From Eisenbergiella tayi (GTDB lineage: Bacteria > Bacillota > Clostridia > Lachnospirales > Lachnospiraceae): a stretch of DNA of 64,000 bases. Of this stretch, positions 17,208 to 26,496 are shown in pieces. A model generated the notes under the pieces. That model did not search any database. It saw nothing but the letters and a program-made list of their open reading frames with translations, and was not told the DNA's origin. How positions within the stretch are numbered: the stretch's first letter is position 1; every line of letters starts with the position of its first letter. The translations under genes and the position numbers were made by a program. The stretch spans positions 1-64,000 of the forward strand of contig NZ_MPDJ01000002.1 in NCBI RefSeq assembly GCF_001881565.1, written 5' to 3'.

Positions 17208-18797
17208 TTATTTTTTATTTTCTGCAAGCCATGTATCAAGCTGTGTTTGAATTTCTCCGACTATTTTTTCAATACCCGCCTCTTTCAATTTCTGCCGGAA
17301 CATTTCCAACCCTCGTTCAGGATCATCAGGATCTACAAGTCCCTTCTCAAGAGGATCTCCATATTCAGCAGCCACATTTGCCACATTTGCCATTTCAGTT
17401 TTTACCGGCTCTGTATCGGCAATAAAACCCATAATTGGTGAAAGTACTGCATTGGACTCCAGCATTTCATCCGTCTTTTCAGCAGTTGCAATATCTCCCT
17501 CTGAACGGAAATATTGTAAATATCTATTACCAAACTGCCATGTAGTATTAGGATAGTAACCAACTGTATCAATTGTCTTTCCATCCGCAAAATCAATTAC
17601 CTTCTTGTCTTCATTCACCCATTTCCAGTGAACATCTTCAATCCCCCAATTAAGAAGGTTATGTACATATTCATTGGTATGCATTTCCTGAATAAACTTA
17701 ATTGCTTCCTCAGGATGCTGTGAAGCTTTAGTAACCGCATTCCCGGAGCCGGTTGAACCAATTATACTCGGATGCCCCTGAAGAATACACTGCAAAATAG
17801 TATCTCCTCCCCATTCTGCCTGTCCCATAGCCGTAGTATCCCATGTGCTTGACATACAATGCAGGAAAGCTGCCATTTTACCTGTAGAACGCAAATTACC
17901 CATCTCTTCCTCCGTAGGCGGAGTCTTCAGTACATAACCTTTTTCATACCATTTTCTCATCAGTCGAATAGATTCTTCATATTCTTCTCCAAAAGGTGCT
18001 GCAAAAACGTCTGTCTTCCCATTAACCGCATCAATACAGACAAGTCCCTGTCCTTTAGGTGATTGTACATTTCCAACGGATTCATAACCATAATATCCGG
18101 GAAACCAGAGCCGTCCCCAGTATTCATCTGATGAAAGAATAGGTGTCACGCCTTCCTCATTCTCAAGAATCGCATCAAAATAAGGTTCATAATCCTCCCA
18201 TTTCGAACAATTTTCCCAGTCAAATCCATATTTATCTGTTCTCTCTTTTGCGGTCCACATTCCAGGATAGCTGACACCGGGGTAATAGCAAGGTACCATA
18301 TAAATATTTCCCTTGATTTTTTCAGAATCCCATATTGTTTCATCGTACATCTTATATAACTCAGGCGCTTCCTTCTGCAGAAGATCATCCAAGGCAAGCA
18401 AGCCTCCTGTTTGGTAACTGGTTATATAAGGCGCAAACTGGGATATTGAGATTACATCAGCATCATCACCAGTGGTCAGGATCAACGGCAGCTTTGTTGT
18501 CACCTCAGCAAAGGATAACGGATTCAATTCTACTTTTGCTCCAATTTTAGAAGCTATCGCTTCATTTAATGCATCTTGTACAAGTTCCACATCTTCCGGA
18601 TTAGCCTTATCAGCCACAAAATAATACTTTAATGTAGGCAAATCAGCTACATCCTCCTGCTTACTCTCCTCCTGTACTGCCTGCGTATCTGCCCCTCCAC
18701 CGTTTACCTCAGGCTGTTTGCTGCTTTGGCATCCTACCAGAGAAACGCCCAGCATTGTAACAGAAACAATTACCGCCAACCATTTGTTCATTTTCAT
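17208..18797 (-). CDS. Extracellular sugar-binding lipoprotein of ABC importer B
   Basis: A 529-residue LplA-type solute-binding protein. The signal peptide MKMNKWLAVIVSVTMLGV ends in lipobox SLVGC, with the lipidated Cys at about 24, followed by a short polar linker and the binding domain. The ATG at 18797 has GGAGAGG five bases upstream; a GTG six bases earlier is less likely. It works with the two permeases upstream and is third in the left arm of locus B after them. Confidence 0.93.
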   Translation of the reverse strand: MKMNKWLAVIVSVTMLGVSLVGCQSSKQPEVNGGGADTQAVQEESKQEDVADLPTLKYYFVADKANPEDVELVQDALNEAIASKIGAKVELNPLSFAEVTTKLPLILTTGDDADVISISQFAPYITSYQTGGLLALDDLLQKEAPELYKMYDETIWDSEKIKGNIYMVPCYYPGVSYPGMWTAKERTDKYGFDWENCSKWEDYEPYFDAILENEEGVTPILSSDEYWGRLWFPGYYGYESVGNVQSPKGQGLVCIDAVNGKTDVFAAPFGEEYEESIRLMRKWYEKGYVLKTPPTEEEMGNLRSTGKMAAFLHCMSSTWDTTAMGQAEWGGDTILQCILQGHPSIIGSTGSGNAVTKASQHPEEAIKFIQEMHTNEYVHNLLNWGIEDVHWKWVNEDKKVIDFADGKTIDTVGYYPNTTWQFGNRYLQYFRSEGDIATAEKTDEMLESNAVLSPIMGFIADTEPVKTEMANVANVAAEYGDPLEKGLVDPDDPERGLEMFRQKLKEAGIEKIVGEIQTQLDTWLAENKK

Positions 18798-18865
18798 AGC
18801 CACCTCTCCTTTTCTTTCTTTTTTTGTTTTAAACCCTGCATCCCTTTAATCAGCAGGTTTTATTA

Positions 18866-19753
18866 TTAATCCCCTTTAATACTTCCAAGGGTTATTCCTC
18901 TCACAAAATATTTCTGGACAAATCCAAAGGAAAACATAACAGGCAGTAATGCCAATGTTGCGAGTGCCATCCGCAGTGTCAACGGAGACGTGGTTACCCC
19001 TGTATACTGCGCGCCTCCCTGTGGAATAATATTGGCATTATAGGTAAGTTTATATAACAAATACTGCAATGGATATAGCTTCTGTTTATCCACATACAAA
19101 AGTGCAAGCACCATATCATTCCAATATCCCAACAATGTGAACAAAGCCACTGTTGCCAGGCTTGGCTTTGACAAGGGCATAACAATAGAGAAAAAAATCC
19201 TGAATTCCCCGGCCCCATCCAATTTTGCTGATTCAGTTAACGAAGCCGGCAACCCTTTAAATTGGGAACGAAGCAGAAGTACATGAAAGGGTGCAATCAT
19301 CATGGGCAGAATCAAAACCCATATTGTATTTTTTAAGTGCAGATACCTTGATATCAAAAGATACGTAGGCAGCGTCCCTCCATTAAACAGCATTGTAAAA
19401 AAGATAAAAAAATTAAGTTTACTGGCCATTTTAAATCCAGGTCTTGAGACAACATAAGCAAACATCGATGTAATGAATATGCTCAATACGGTACCTACCG
19501 CCGTCACAAAAATCGTAACTCCATAAGCTCTCACCACAAAAGCAGGCTGAACCAAAATATACCGATATGCATCTAATGAAAAGTTTTCCGGCCATATCTG
19601 AAATCCATTAGATGCCAAGGCTTCTTTATCCGCAAAAGAGGATATAATCAACAGCCAGATTGGTAATAATGCTGCCAGGCATAACGGAATAAACAATATA
19701 ATAATCGAAGCAGTAAGTTTCTTTTTCCATAAAATATGTAATATATCCCGCAT
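18866..19753 (-). CDS. ABC sugar importer permease (YtcP/LplC type), system B
   Basis: A 295-residue CUT1 permease with six membrane segments. The EAA loop reads ESAKLDGAGEFRIFF and the C-terminal signature is YFVRGITLGSIKG. It starts nine bases after the LplB-type partner. Typical subgroup features such as IISSFADKEALASNGFQIWP near the first periplasmic loop are present. Confidence 0.93.
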   Translation of the reverse strand: MRDILHILWKKKLTASIIILFIPLCLAALLPIWLLIISSFADKEALASNGFQIWPENFSLDAYRYILVQPAFVVRAYGVTIFVTAVGTVLSIFITSMFAYVVSRPGFKMASKLNFFIFFTMLFNGGTLPTYLLISRYLHLKNTIWVLILPMMIAPFHVLLLRSQFKGLPASLTESAKLDGAGEFRIFFSIVMPLSKPSLATVALFTLLGYWNDMVLALLYVDKQKLYPLQYLLYKLTYNANIIPQGGAQYTGVTTSPLTLRMALATLALLPVMFSFGFVQKYFVRGITLGSIKGD

Positions 19754-19762
19754 CTTTTCCTC

Positions 19763-20689
19763 CTAAAACAATGCATTCTCCTTATCAAAGCGATCCACCA
19801 GCCAGTTTGAACCCAAAATCAAAATAAAACCACATATTCCCTGGAACAATCCTGCCGCTGCCGCCATATTAAAGTCTCCTGTAACCAGTACAGACCTCAT
19901 TACATAAGTATCTATTACATCTGTTGTTGACATAATTTGTCCCGTATTCCTTACTACATTATTAAAGAAATCAAAATTCGCATAAAACATTCGTCCCAAT
20001 GCAAGAAATACATTTGTATAAATCAGAGGCTTTATCATTGGGAATGTAATATAACGCATCTCATGATATTTATTTCCGCCATCCAGTCTGACTGCCTCAT
20101 ATAATTCCGGATTAATAGTGACCATCCCCGCCAAATATATGATTGTAAAATATCCAAGACCTTTCCATACACTAATAATGGTAAGTATGACGGGCCAGTA
20201 TCCCGGTTCTGCATACCAATTTATTTCTTTTATCCCCATACCATTCAACAGGTTATTAACAAGACCATTATCTGCATTTAAAAAAGCATAGGAAAAGTAT
20301 CCGACAATAACCCATGAAATAAAATGTGGAAAAAAGAGCACTGATTGATATACTTTGGCGACTTTATACTTAAATATCTCATTTAAAAACAAAGCTGCCA
20401 ATATTCCGAGAATTTGAACTGCCAGTGCAAACAGGGTATTAAGAAAAACCGTATTGAATACAAGACGTCCCGCCACCCCTGATTCAAAAAAGAAACGGAA
20501 ATTATCAAATCCTACCCAGGGGCTTTTCAATACACCATCGGAAAAGTTATAACTTTTAAAAGCGAGTATAATTCCTCCCATTGGTATATAGTTAAAGATA
20601 ATAACCACTACAATGCAGGGCAGCGCCATCAGATAAAGCTCCCAATCTTGCCACCAATGCCTCCCGGTGCCCCTCTTTTCTTTTACCAT
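19763..20689 (-). CDS. ABC sugar importer permease (LplB type), system B
   Basis: A 308-residue CUT1 permease. The first membrane segment ends in IFNYIPMGGIILAFKSYNF and the EAA loop reads EAVRLDGGNKYHEMRYI. The C-terminus ILGSNWLVDRFDKENALF is typical. It follows the aldo/keto reductase gene by six bases, so the left arm of locus B is one transcript starting with the reductase. Confidence 0.92.
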   Translation of the reverse strand: MVKEKRGTGRHWWQDWELYLMALPCIVVVIIFNYIPMGGIILAFKSYNFSDGVLKSPWVGFDNFRFFFESGVAGRLVFNTVFLNTLFALAVQILGILAALFLNEIFKYKVAKVYQSVLFFPHFISWVIVGYFSYAFLNADNGLVNNLLNGMGIKEINWYAEPGYWPVILTIISVWKGLGYFTIIYLAGMVTINPELYEAVRLDGGNKYHEMRYITFPMIKPLIYTNVFLALGRMFYANFDFFNNVVRNTGQIMSTTDVIDTYVMRSVLVTGDFNMAAAAGLFQGICGFILILGSNWLVDRFDKENALF

Positions 20690-20695
20690 ATCTTG

Positions 20696-21685
20696 TCACT
20701 CCAATCCAAATTTTTGTCCGCCTTCAATATAATTTAGTTCTTCGGGTTTTAAAATAAGATTCCCACAGGAAAAGTTATCAATCACCTGTGCTATTTTATG
20801 GGAACCAACAATAGGGAATGTTACAAAATCCGGATTACTGTACAGATAAGATAATACTAATTCAGATATGGATACTCCATATTCATCAGAAACTTGTTTC
20901 ATACGTTCAAATCTTTCATAGCTTTTTTTCTCATAATAAAAGCTCCGGAACCCCTCATTCATTTGTTCCACCGTTCCTTTTTCAAAACGATGGAATAGTC
21001 CAAACGCAGTTGATTGATAAGAAAGCCACGGCAATTTTTTATTCTTATGATAATTAAAACGTGCGGTATTCATATACGCATTCTGAGGATCTCCATAAGG
21101 AAATTTTTTTAGCAAAGCGGCGTTCCACAACCCTTGCACTGCACAGAAGGTATTTATACCCTTTTGTTCCGCAATTTTATCTGCTTCTATAATCCTGGAC
21201 GATGACATGTTTGAAGCAGCAAAATATCTTATTTTTCCTTTCTTTTGCAGATTATTTAATTCTTCAAGAATTCCCTCCATGGGTTCTTTGGGATCATCTC
21301 TGTGGATATACCATAAATCAATACAATCTGTACGTAATGTCTGCAAACTCCATTCCACATGTCTTCGTATTGTTTCCGGGCTGCAGCAATTGTTCTCTGC
21401 AGTTTCTTCATCCGGCATGCATCCTTTTGTCGCAATTACTACTTTTCCCTGCATGTTACGTTTTTCCATCCATTCGCCGACAGTCTTTTCACTGACGCTG
21501 CGTTCTATACCCGGGACCCAATTACCATAGTCCTTAGCGGTATCAATAAATGTTCCTCCATGCTCATACATGGCATCAAACAATTTGAACGATTCTTCTT
21601 TGCTGACGCTGCTGCCGATTTCTCCTGTTCCCATACAAACCACTGATACCTCTAAATCAGTTCCTGGAATTTTACAATATCTCAT
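20696..21685 (-). CDS. Aldo/keto reductase
   Basis: A 329-residue NAD(P)H-dependent reductase. The tetrad positions are visible: the aspartate in GTFIDTAKDYG, the tyrosine in the same block, the lysine in VVIATKGC, and the histidine in DLWYIHRDDP. It probably interconverts a sugar aldehyde or ketone and its alcohol in the locus B pathway. It leads the left arm, with the strong ribosome site GGAGGAGG before the ATG, and is divergent from the SIS isomerase operon. It belongs to the same fold family as the AKR domain at 12126-13691 but is not a close copy. Confidence 0.9.
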   Translation of the reverse strand: MRYCKIPGTDLEVSVVCMGTGEIGSSVSKEESFKLFDAMYEHGGTFIDTAKDYGNWVPGIERSVSEKTVGEWMEKRNMQGKVVIATKGCMPDEETAENNCCSPETIRRHVEWSLQTLRTDCIDLWYIHRDDPKEPMEGILEELNNLQKKGKIRYFAASNMSSSRIIEADKIAEQKGINTFCAVQGLWNAALLKKFPYGDPQNAYMNTARFNYHKNKKLPWLSYQSTAFGLFHRFEKGTVEQMNEGFRSFYYEKKSYERFERMKQVSDEYGVSISELVLSYLYSNPDFVTFPIVGSHKIAQVIDNFSCGNLILKPEELNYIEGGQKFGLE

Positions 21686-22055
21686 ATTTACCTCCTCCTA
21701 TTAATTAATTTCATTTTTATATTTACTCATCACATAATTTTTGTATTCTTTTATTAAATCCGAAAATTATTTTCTTTTTGCAAATATTTTTTCGAAATTT
21801 TTATGACTCATCTGTTGTTTTCAACATAGCATTATTTTTTTAAAAAGTAAATGTTTTTTTGCATTTTCTACATATTATCCAAATTTATCTCTCTGTATTT
21901 ATTCACTTTTGCTTAATACATTGATTTTTTCATTATATATTTCACTACAAATTATTTTCATTTTAATTATTAATATATTGCTTGACATTTTTACTTTTTA
22001 GTTTTAATTTTAAAATATATTCTCAATAAAAACATTTAATGAATGGAGGTAACAT
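21686..22055. promoter_or_regulatory. AT-rich divergent promoter region of locus B
   Basis: This 370-bp region holds no gene. It must carry the start sites of both arms of locus B. A plus-strand promoter is visible at 21982-22010. TGTTG-TTTT-CAACA (21813-21826) and TTTCGAAA (21791-21798) are palindromic and could be RpiR operators, although TTTCGAAA is weak in such AT-rich DNA. Confidence 0.5.
21982..22010 (+). promoter_or_regulatory. Predicted promoter of the right arm of locus B
   Basis: A perfect -35 TTGACA (21982-21987) and TAATTT (22005-22010) are 17 bp apart, 46 bp before the SIS isomerase start codon. Confidence 0.6.
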
Positions 22056-22667
22056 ATGGAACAAAACTTAATTGTTGCGGAAATAGAACGAACTCTTCGT
22101 ATAGAAGCTTCTTCTATTTCTTCCTTGGAGAACAGACTGGATATGGACACAATGTACCGCATTGTTAAGGCTATTGCAGACTGCCGGGGAAAAATTATTG
22201 TTTCTGGCTGTGGTACTTCTGCAATGGCCGCCAGGAAAGTCGTTCATTCCCTCAACTGCATTGAATGCCCGGCTCTTTTTCTATCTCCTTCAGATGCAGT
22301 TCACGGAGGTCTTGGAGTTTTACAGAAAGAGGATATTCTTATCTTAATATCTAAAGGAGGGAATACCACCGAACTATTGAAAATTATTCCTGCCTGTAAA
22401 ACAAAAAAAGCAGTTTTAATCGGCATATCTGAAAATCCCGACTCTGCTATAGCCAAAGCAAGCAATATTTACCTGAAAGTAAGTATTGACAGCGAACCCT
22501 GCCGGTTTAATATGCTTGCTACAGCAAGCACCTTATCTGTCATTGCAGTATTTGATGCCATATGCATTGCACTTATGCAGGAAACCGGGTATACCAAAGA
22601 ACAATTCGCAATAATTCATCCGGGGGGAGCCGTAGGAGAAAGACTTACAGGAAAGGAGCAAGGATAA
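22056..22667 (+). CDS. SIS-domain phosphosugar isomerase
   Basis: A 203-residue protein of the KpsF/GutQ group without the C-terminal CBS pair. The SIS motifs are VSGCGTSAMAARKVVHSL, SDAVHGGLGVLQKEDIL, LISKGGNTTELL and the terminal HPGGAVGERL, which matches the arabinose-5-phosphate isomerase signature. KpsF-type enzymes interconvert ribulose 5-phosphate and arabinose 5-phosphate. Here it is first in a catabolic operon, so a catabolic aldose/ketose phosphate isomerisation is likely. The ribosome site GGAGG is six bases from the ATG. The stop overlaps the next start (TAATG). Confidence 0.87.
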   Translation: MEQNLIVAEIERTLRIEASSISSLENRLDMDTMYRIVKAIADCRGKIIVSGCGTSAMAARKVVHSLNCIECPALFLSPSDAVHGGLGVLQKEDILILISKGGNTTELLKIIPACKTKKAVLIGISENPDSAIAKASNIYLKVSIDSEPCRFNMLATASTLSVIAVFDAICIALMQETGYTKEQFAIIHPGGAVGERLTGKEQG

Positions 22668-23722
22668 TGAAAGGAACCATGAAGGCAGCTGTCTTTAAAG
22701 ATATAGAAAAAATTATTCTGGAAGATTTACCCATACCAGATTGTCCGGCGGATGGAATTCTGCTCAAAATACATGCATGTGGGATCTGCGGCAGCGATGT
22801 CCGCAATTATCATAACGGATTAAAGGATGGGATTAAAAACCAGATTCCAGGGCACGAAATAGCTGGCGAAATCATAGAAGTCGGAAAGAACACAACAAGA
22901 TATGAAATAGGGGATCGTGTCGCCTTAGCACCCGATGTCAGCTGTGGTTCCTGCTGGTTCTGTAAACACGGCTTGGTTAATTTATGTTTAAATCATAAAA
23001 TGCTGGGAACTCATTATCCGGGCGGTTATGCACAATACATGGCTGTCCCCGGTGAGGTACTGACAAATGGCTTTATAGAACTTATACCTGAAGACATGTC
23101 GTATGAACATGCCGCTTTTGCAGAAACTGCTGCTGCTGTTGTAGCATGTCAGAAAAGGATCAATGTGTCGCTGGGTGATCGAGTCCTTATTATAGGCGAT
23201 GGTCCGGTCGGATGTCTTCATGCTGAAATTGCAAAAGCACATGGTGCCTCACTTGTTATGATGGCTGGTATGGACAGACTTACTCTGGCAAAAAAAATGG
23301 GCTGCGAACTTCTGTTAGACAACAGAGAACCTTCTAAAGTAAAAGAGAAAGTTATGGAGGCCACAAACGGACTGGGGGCCGATATTGTCATCTGTGCTGT
23401 TCCTACTATTTATGTGCAGCAGCAGGCATTGGAGCTATGCCGAAAACGAGGTACTGTGGTTATTTATGGCGGCGTTCCCAAAAGCAATGAGATGTCCCCC
23501 CTGAACTCAAATCTTATTCATTATAACGAACTAACTGTGACTGGATCCTTTTCTTATCCGGCCATCGGCTTGTCAGATGCTCTTGATGCAATATACCATA
23601 AGCACATCCATGCAGAATATTATATTAACAAATTTGTCCCTTTAGACAAAATCAAAGAAGGTATCGAAACAATAGAAGCCGGGGAAGCCCTCAAGGTTAT
23701 CATATCTCCATGGATTCAGTAA
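22667..23722 (+). CDS. Zinc-dependent sugar-alcohol dehydrogenase (medium-chain type)
   Basis: A 351-residue NAD(P)-dependent dehydrogenase. Catalytic zinc ligands lie in HACGICGSDVRNY (Cys) and PGHEIAGEI (His, Glu). Structural zinc cysteines are in DVSCGSCWFCKHGLVNLC. The Rossmann motif is VLIIGDGPVGCLHAEIAKA. It resembles sorbitol, arabitol and threonine dehydrogenases, so it probably oxidises a polyol or sugar hydroxyl in the locus B pathway. I set the start at 22667, overlapping the SIS stop, because the ORF upstream of it lies in another gene. Confidence 0.9.
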   Translation: MKGTMKAAVFKDIEKIILEDLPIPDCPADGILLKIHACGICGSDVRNYHNGLKDGIKNQIPGHEIAGEIIEVGKNTTRYEIGDRVALAPDVSCGSCWFCKHGLVNLCLNHKMLGTHYPGGYAQYMAVPGEVLTNGFIELIPEDMSYEHAAFAETAAAVVACQKRINVSLGDRVLIIGDGPVGCLHAEIAKAHGASLVMMAGMDRLTLAKKMGCELLLDNREPSKVKEKVMEATNGLGADIVICAVPTIYVQQQALELCRKRGTVVIYGGVPKSNEMSPLNSNLIHYNELTVTGSFSYPAIGLSDALDAIYHKHIHAEYYINKFVPLDKIKEGIETIEAGEALKVIISPWIQ

Positions 23723-23753
23723 ATAGAAAACAAAAAAGGAAGGAGTATTACAC

Positions 23754-25049
23754 ATGTATGAAATTGATCGGAAATTAAAAGAACTGTCACAGGCAGGAAC
23801 TCCTGTACGTATTGCCCTCATCGGAGCCGGCCAGATGGGAAAGGATATTGTGTCCCAAATCAGTAAAATGGAAGGAATCATATGCGATATAGTTGTTGAC
23901 GTTGATTCCTCAATAGCACTGGAAGCCTATCATCTCTCCGGTAATTATGACAATATTGTCACTACAGATTCTTTAGAAGAAGCTGAAGCAGCAATAAATT
24001 CCGGTAAAAAAATCGCCTCTTCCAGCTACATTATTGCAACTCGTTTATCTTCTGTACAATGTGTAATTGATGCCACCGGTTCTCCTGAAATGGGCGCCAG
24101 AATTACTATGGAGTGTATCTTTTACAAAAAACATATTGTAATGATGAATGTAGAATGTGATATCACCATAGGCCCCATTCTCAGAAAACTATGCGAACAG
24201 GCTGGTATCGTTTATTCCCTTACTGCAGGTGATGAACCCGGTTCTATTATTGAAATATACCGTTTTGCCAAAGCACTTGGTTTTGAAGTTATTGCCGCAG
24301 GAAAAGGGAAAAACAATCCTCTTGACATTTATGCCAATCCTTCAATGCCCGAATGGAAAGAGAAAGCTGAAAAACGTGAAATGAACCCGCGCATGCTTAT
24401 AGAATTTGTAGACGGTTCCAAAACCATGATTGAAATGGCAGCCGTGTCCAACGCGACCGGATTATTACCTGATATTCGCGGCATGCATGGCCCTAAATGT
24501 AATGTGAAGGATCTTGCAAAAGTTTTTTCCCTGAAAAGCCAGGGGGGCATCCTGGAGCATACCGGAGTTGTTGACTTTGGCATTGGGGATATTAATCCTG
24601 GTGTATTTGTAATCGTAACTACTGATAACCAACGTATCATCGATGGCCTTGTACAAAGAGATATGGGAACCGGGCCTAATTACCTGCTTTATCGCCCTTA
24701 TCACCTCTGTTCCATTGAAACCCCTATTACTGCTGTTCAGGAAGTGGTCTATGGAGAGTCTACTGCCCATCCTATGGATCATCTGACTTCCGAATGCATC
24801 ACTATTGCAAAGAAAGACCTCAAAAAAGGAGAGATTCTTGATGCAATTGGAGAATATTGCTATCGTGCAAGCATTGATTCCCATGAAGTAGCCAAAAGGG
24901 AAAATATGCTTCCGATAGGCCTGGCCAAAGGGGCAGTATTAAATTGTGATGTGGATAAAGATGAAGTCATCACCTATGATATGGTATCACTGGACGACAA
25001 TTCGGTGCTGCTGCAGCTTCGCAGACTGCAGGATCAATTATTAGGTTAA
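23754..25049 (+). CDS. Rossmann-SAF domain oxidoreductase (COG4091-like)
   Basis: A 431-residue protein with an N-terminal NAD(P)-binding fold (RIALIGAGQMGKDIVSQI) and a homoserine-dehydrogenase-like middle. The C-terminal SAF domain lies at about 350-430 (KKDLKKGEILDAIGEYCYRA, then ENMLPIGLAKGAVLN). The family occurs in carbohydrate-acid catabolic operons, but its reaction is not known to me, and it is often mislabelled as a flagellar P-ring or homoserine dehydrogenase protein. The dinucleotide fold suggests an NAD(P)-linked conversion of a sugar or sugar acid. It is third in the right arm of locus B. Confidence 0.75.
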   Translation: MYEIDRKLKELSQAGTPVRIALIGAGQMGKDIVSQISKMEGIICDIVVDVDSSIALEAYHLSGNYDNIVTTDSLEEAEAAINSGKKIASSSYIIATRLSSVQCVIDATGSPEMGARITMECIFYKKHIVMMNVECDITIGPILRKLCEQAGIVYSLTAGDEPGSIIEIYRFAKALGFEVIAAGKGKNNPLDIYANPSMPEWKEKAEKREMNPRMLIEFVDGSKTMIEMAAVSNATGLLPDIRGMHGPKCNVKDLAKVFSLKSQGGILEHTGVVDFGIGDINPGVFVIVTTDNQRIIDGLVQRDMGTGPNYLLYRPYHLCSIETPITAVQEVVYGESTAHPMDHLTSECITIAKKDLKKGEILDAIGEYCYRASIDSHEVAKRENMLPIGLAKGAVLNCDVDKDEVITYDMVSLDDNSVLLQLRRLQDQLLG

Positions 25050-25067
25050 TTTACAGGAGGAATCATT

Positions 25068-26483
25068 ATGGATTATAAAGTTAAAATTGGTTTTGCCCCT
25101 ACCAGAAGAAGAATATTTTCAGTAGAGGATGCTTTAAAATATAAAAAGCTCATCGCTGATAAGCTCAAATCGCTCGATATCACCTTCGTTGATATTGAAG
25201 ATATTAATGAAGAAGGGCTGCTGCGGGGCGCTGACGATGTCCAACCAATTATAGACAAATTCACGAGAGAGAAGGTGGACGCTCTTTTTATTCCCCACTG
25301 CAATTTTGGTTCTGAACATTCATGCGGTAAACTGGCACGGGCTCTCCAGGTACCGGTTCTTCTCTGGGGTCCCCGTGATGAAGCCCCCCTTCCTGACGGA
25401 AGCCGCCTGAGAGACAGCCAATGCGGCCTTTTTGCAACAGGTAAGGTATTACGGCGTATGCAAGTACCTTTTACATATTTACCTAATTGCAGCGTGGATG
25501 ATTCCTGTTTTACAGAAGGTATTAGAAGATTTGAAGCAACAGCAAATGTAGTACGGGAATTCCGTCGGGCAAGAATTCTTCAAATCAGCACACGACCGGC
25601 CGATTTTTGGACCATGATGTGTAATGAAGGTGAATTGCTGGAACGCTTTAATATTCAGTTATTCCCTATTTCTATGACCGAGCTTACTGATCGCGTCAGG
25701 CAGCTGGCTGAATCTAAGGATGCACAGGTAACAGCTACAATCAACTATATCTATGCACATATGGATGTTTGTATCAGCGAAGAAGAAGTAAAAAAAGTAG
25801 CTGCGCTAAAAACAGCTATGAAATATTATGCAGAAGAAAACGGCTGTAATGCAATTGCCATACAGTGCTGGGATTCTCTTCAGCAGGCACTGCATGTTAT
25901 GCCCTGCTGCGCTAATGCATTGCTGACCGAAGAAGGTCTCCCTGTAGCCTGTGAAACGGATATTCATGGTGCCATTACTTCTATTCTGGTTCAGGCCGCG
26001 GGAATGGGGAAAAGTCCCAGCTTTTTTGTAGACTGGTCCATACGTCATCCCCAAAATGACAACGGGGAACTCCTTCAGCATTGTGGTCCCTGGCCGCTTT
26101 CCCTCGCAAAAGAAAGGGCCCGGCTGGACAGACCTTTTGCCTTTCCCGAGCATTGTCCCGGAGCGGTTGTATCTGAAATACGCGGCGGCGAAATCTCTAT
26201 ATTCCGCTTCGATGGAGACAATGGCGAATATGGACTGCTCATGGGCACTGCGACAGGAATTGAAGGACCTAAAACTCAGGGAACGTATCTATGGATAGAG
26301 GTTCCTGACTGGCCCAGGGTCGAAAGCATGATCGTGCGCGGCCCATATGTCCATCATGCAACTTGTATCCACGGAAACCTTCTCCCCGTAATATATGAAG
26401 CCCTTGCCTATTTGCCTGTCATCAAAGCTGACTTCTTTGATGACAGTCAAAAGAAACAGACGCTCGACACTCTTCACAGATAA
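25068..26483 (+). CDS. L-fucose/L-arabinose isomerase family protein
   Basis: A 471-residue cytoplasmic aldose-ketose isomerase of the fucose-isomerase fold. Signature regions include ADALFIPHCNFGSEHS-type N-terminal and NAIAIQCWDSLQQAL central blocks, followed by PVACETDIHGAITS and the C-terminal HHATCIHG. The acidic residues in CWDS and CETDIHG and the His in HHATCIHG fit the metal site of this fold. The substrate is unknown: fucose, D-arabinose and related sugars are possible for the family, and SQ isomerases share it. The ribosome site is ACAGGAGG. Confidence 0.82.
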   Translation: MDYKVKIGFAPTRRRIFSVEDALKYKKLIADKLKSLDITFVDIEDINEEGLLRGADDVQPIIDKFTREKVDALFIPHCNFGSEHSCGKLARALQVPVLLWGPRDEAPLPDGSRLRDSQCGLFATGKVLRRMQVPFTYLPNCSVDDSCFTEGIRRFEATANVVREFRRARILQISTRPADFWTMMCNEGELLERFNIQLFPISMTELTDRVRQLAESKDAQVTATINYIYAHMDVCISEEEVKKVAALKTAMKYYAEENGCNAIAIQCWDSLQQALHVMPCCANALLTEEGLPVACETDIHGAITSILVQAAGMGKSPSFFVDWSIRHPQNDNGELLQHCGPWPLSLAKERARLDRPFAFPEHCPGAVVSEIRGGEISIFRFDGDNGEYGLLMGTATGIEGPKTQGTYLWIEVPDWPRVESMIVRGPYVHHATCIHGNLLPVIYEALAYLPVIKADFFDDSQKKQTLDTLHR

Positions 26484-26496
26484 GGGAGGAATTTTT

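Noticed and set aside
25068..26483. Assignment as a sulfoquinovose isomerase pathway
   Set aside because: The isomerase fold would allow it, but no sulfo-sugar transaldolase, transketolase or sulfonate exporter is nearby.
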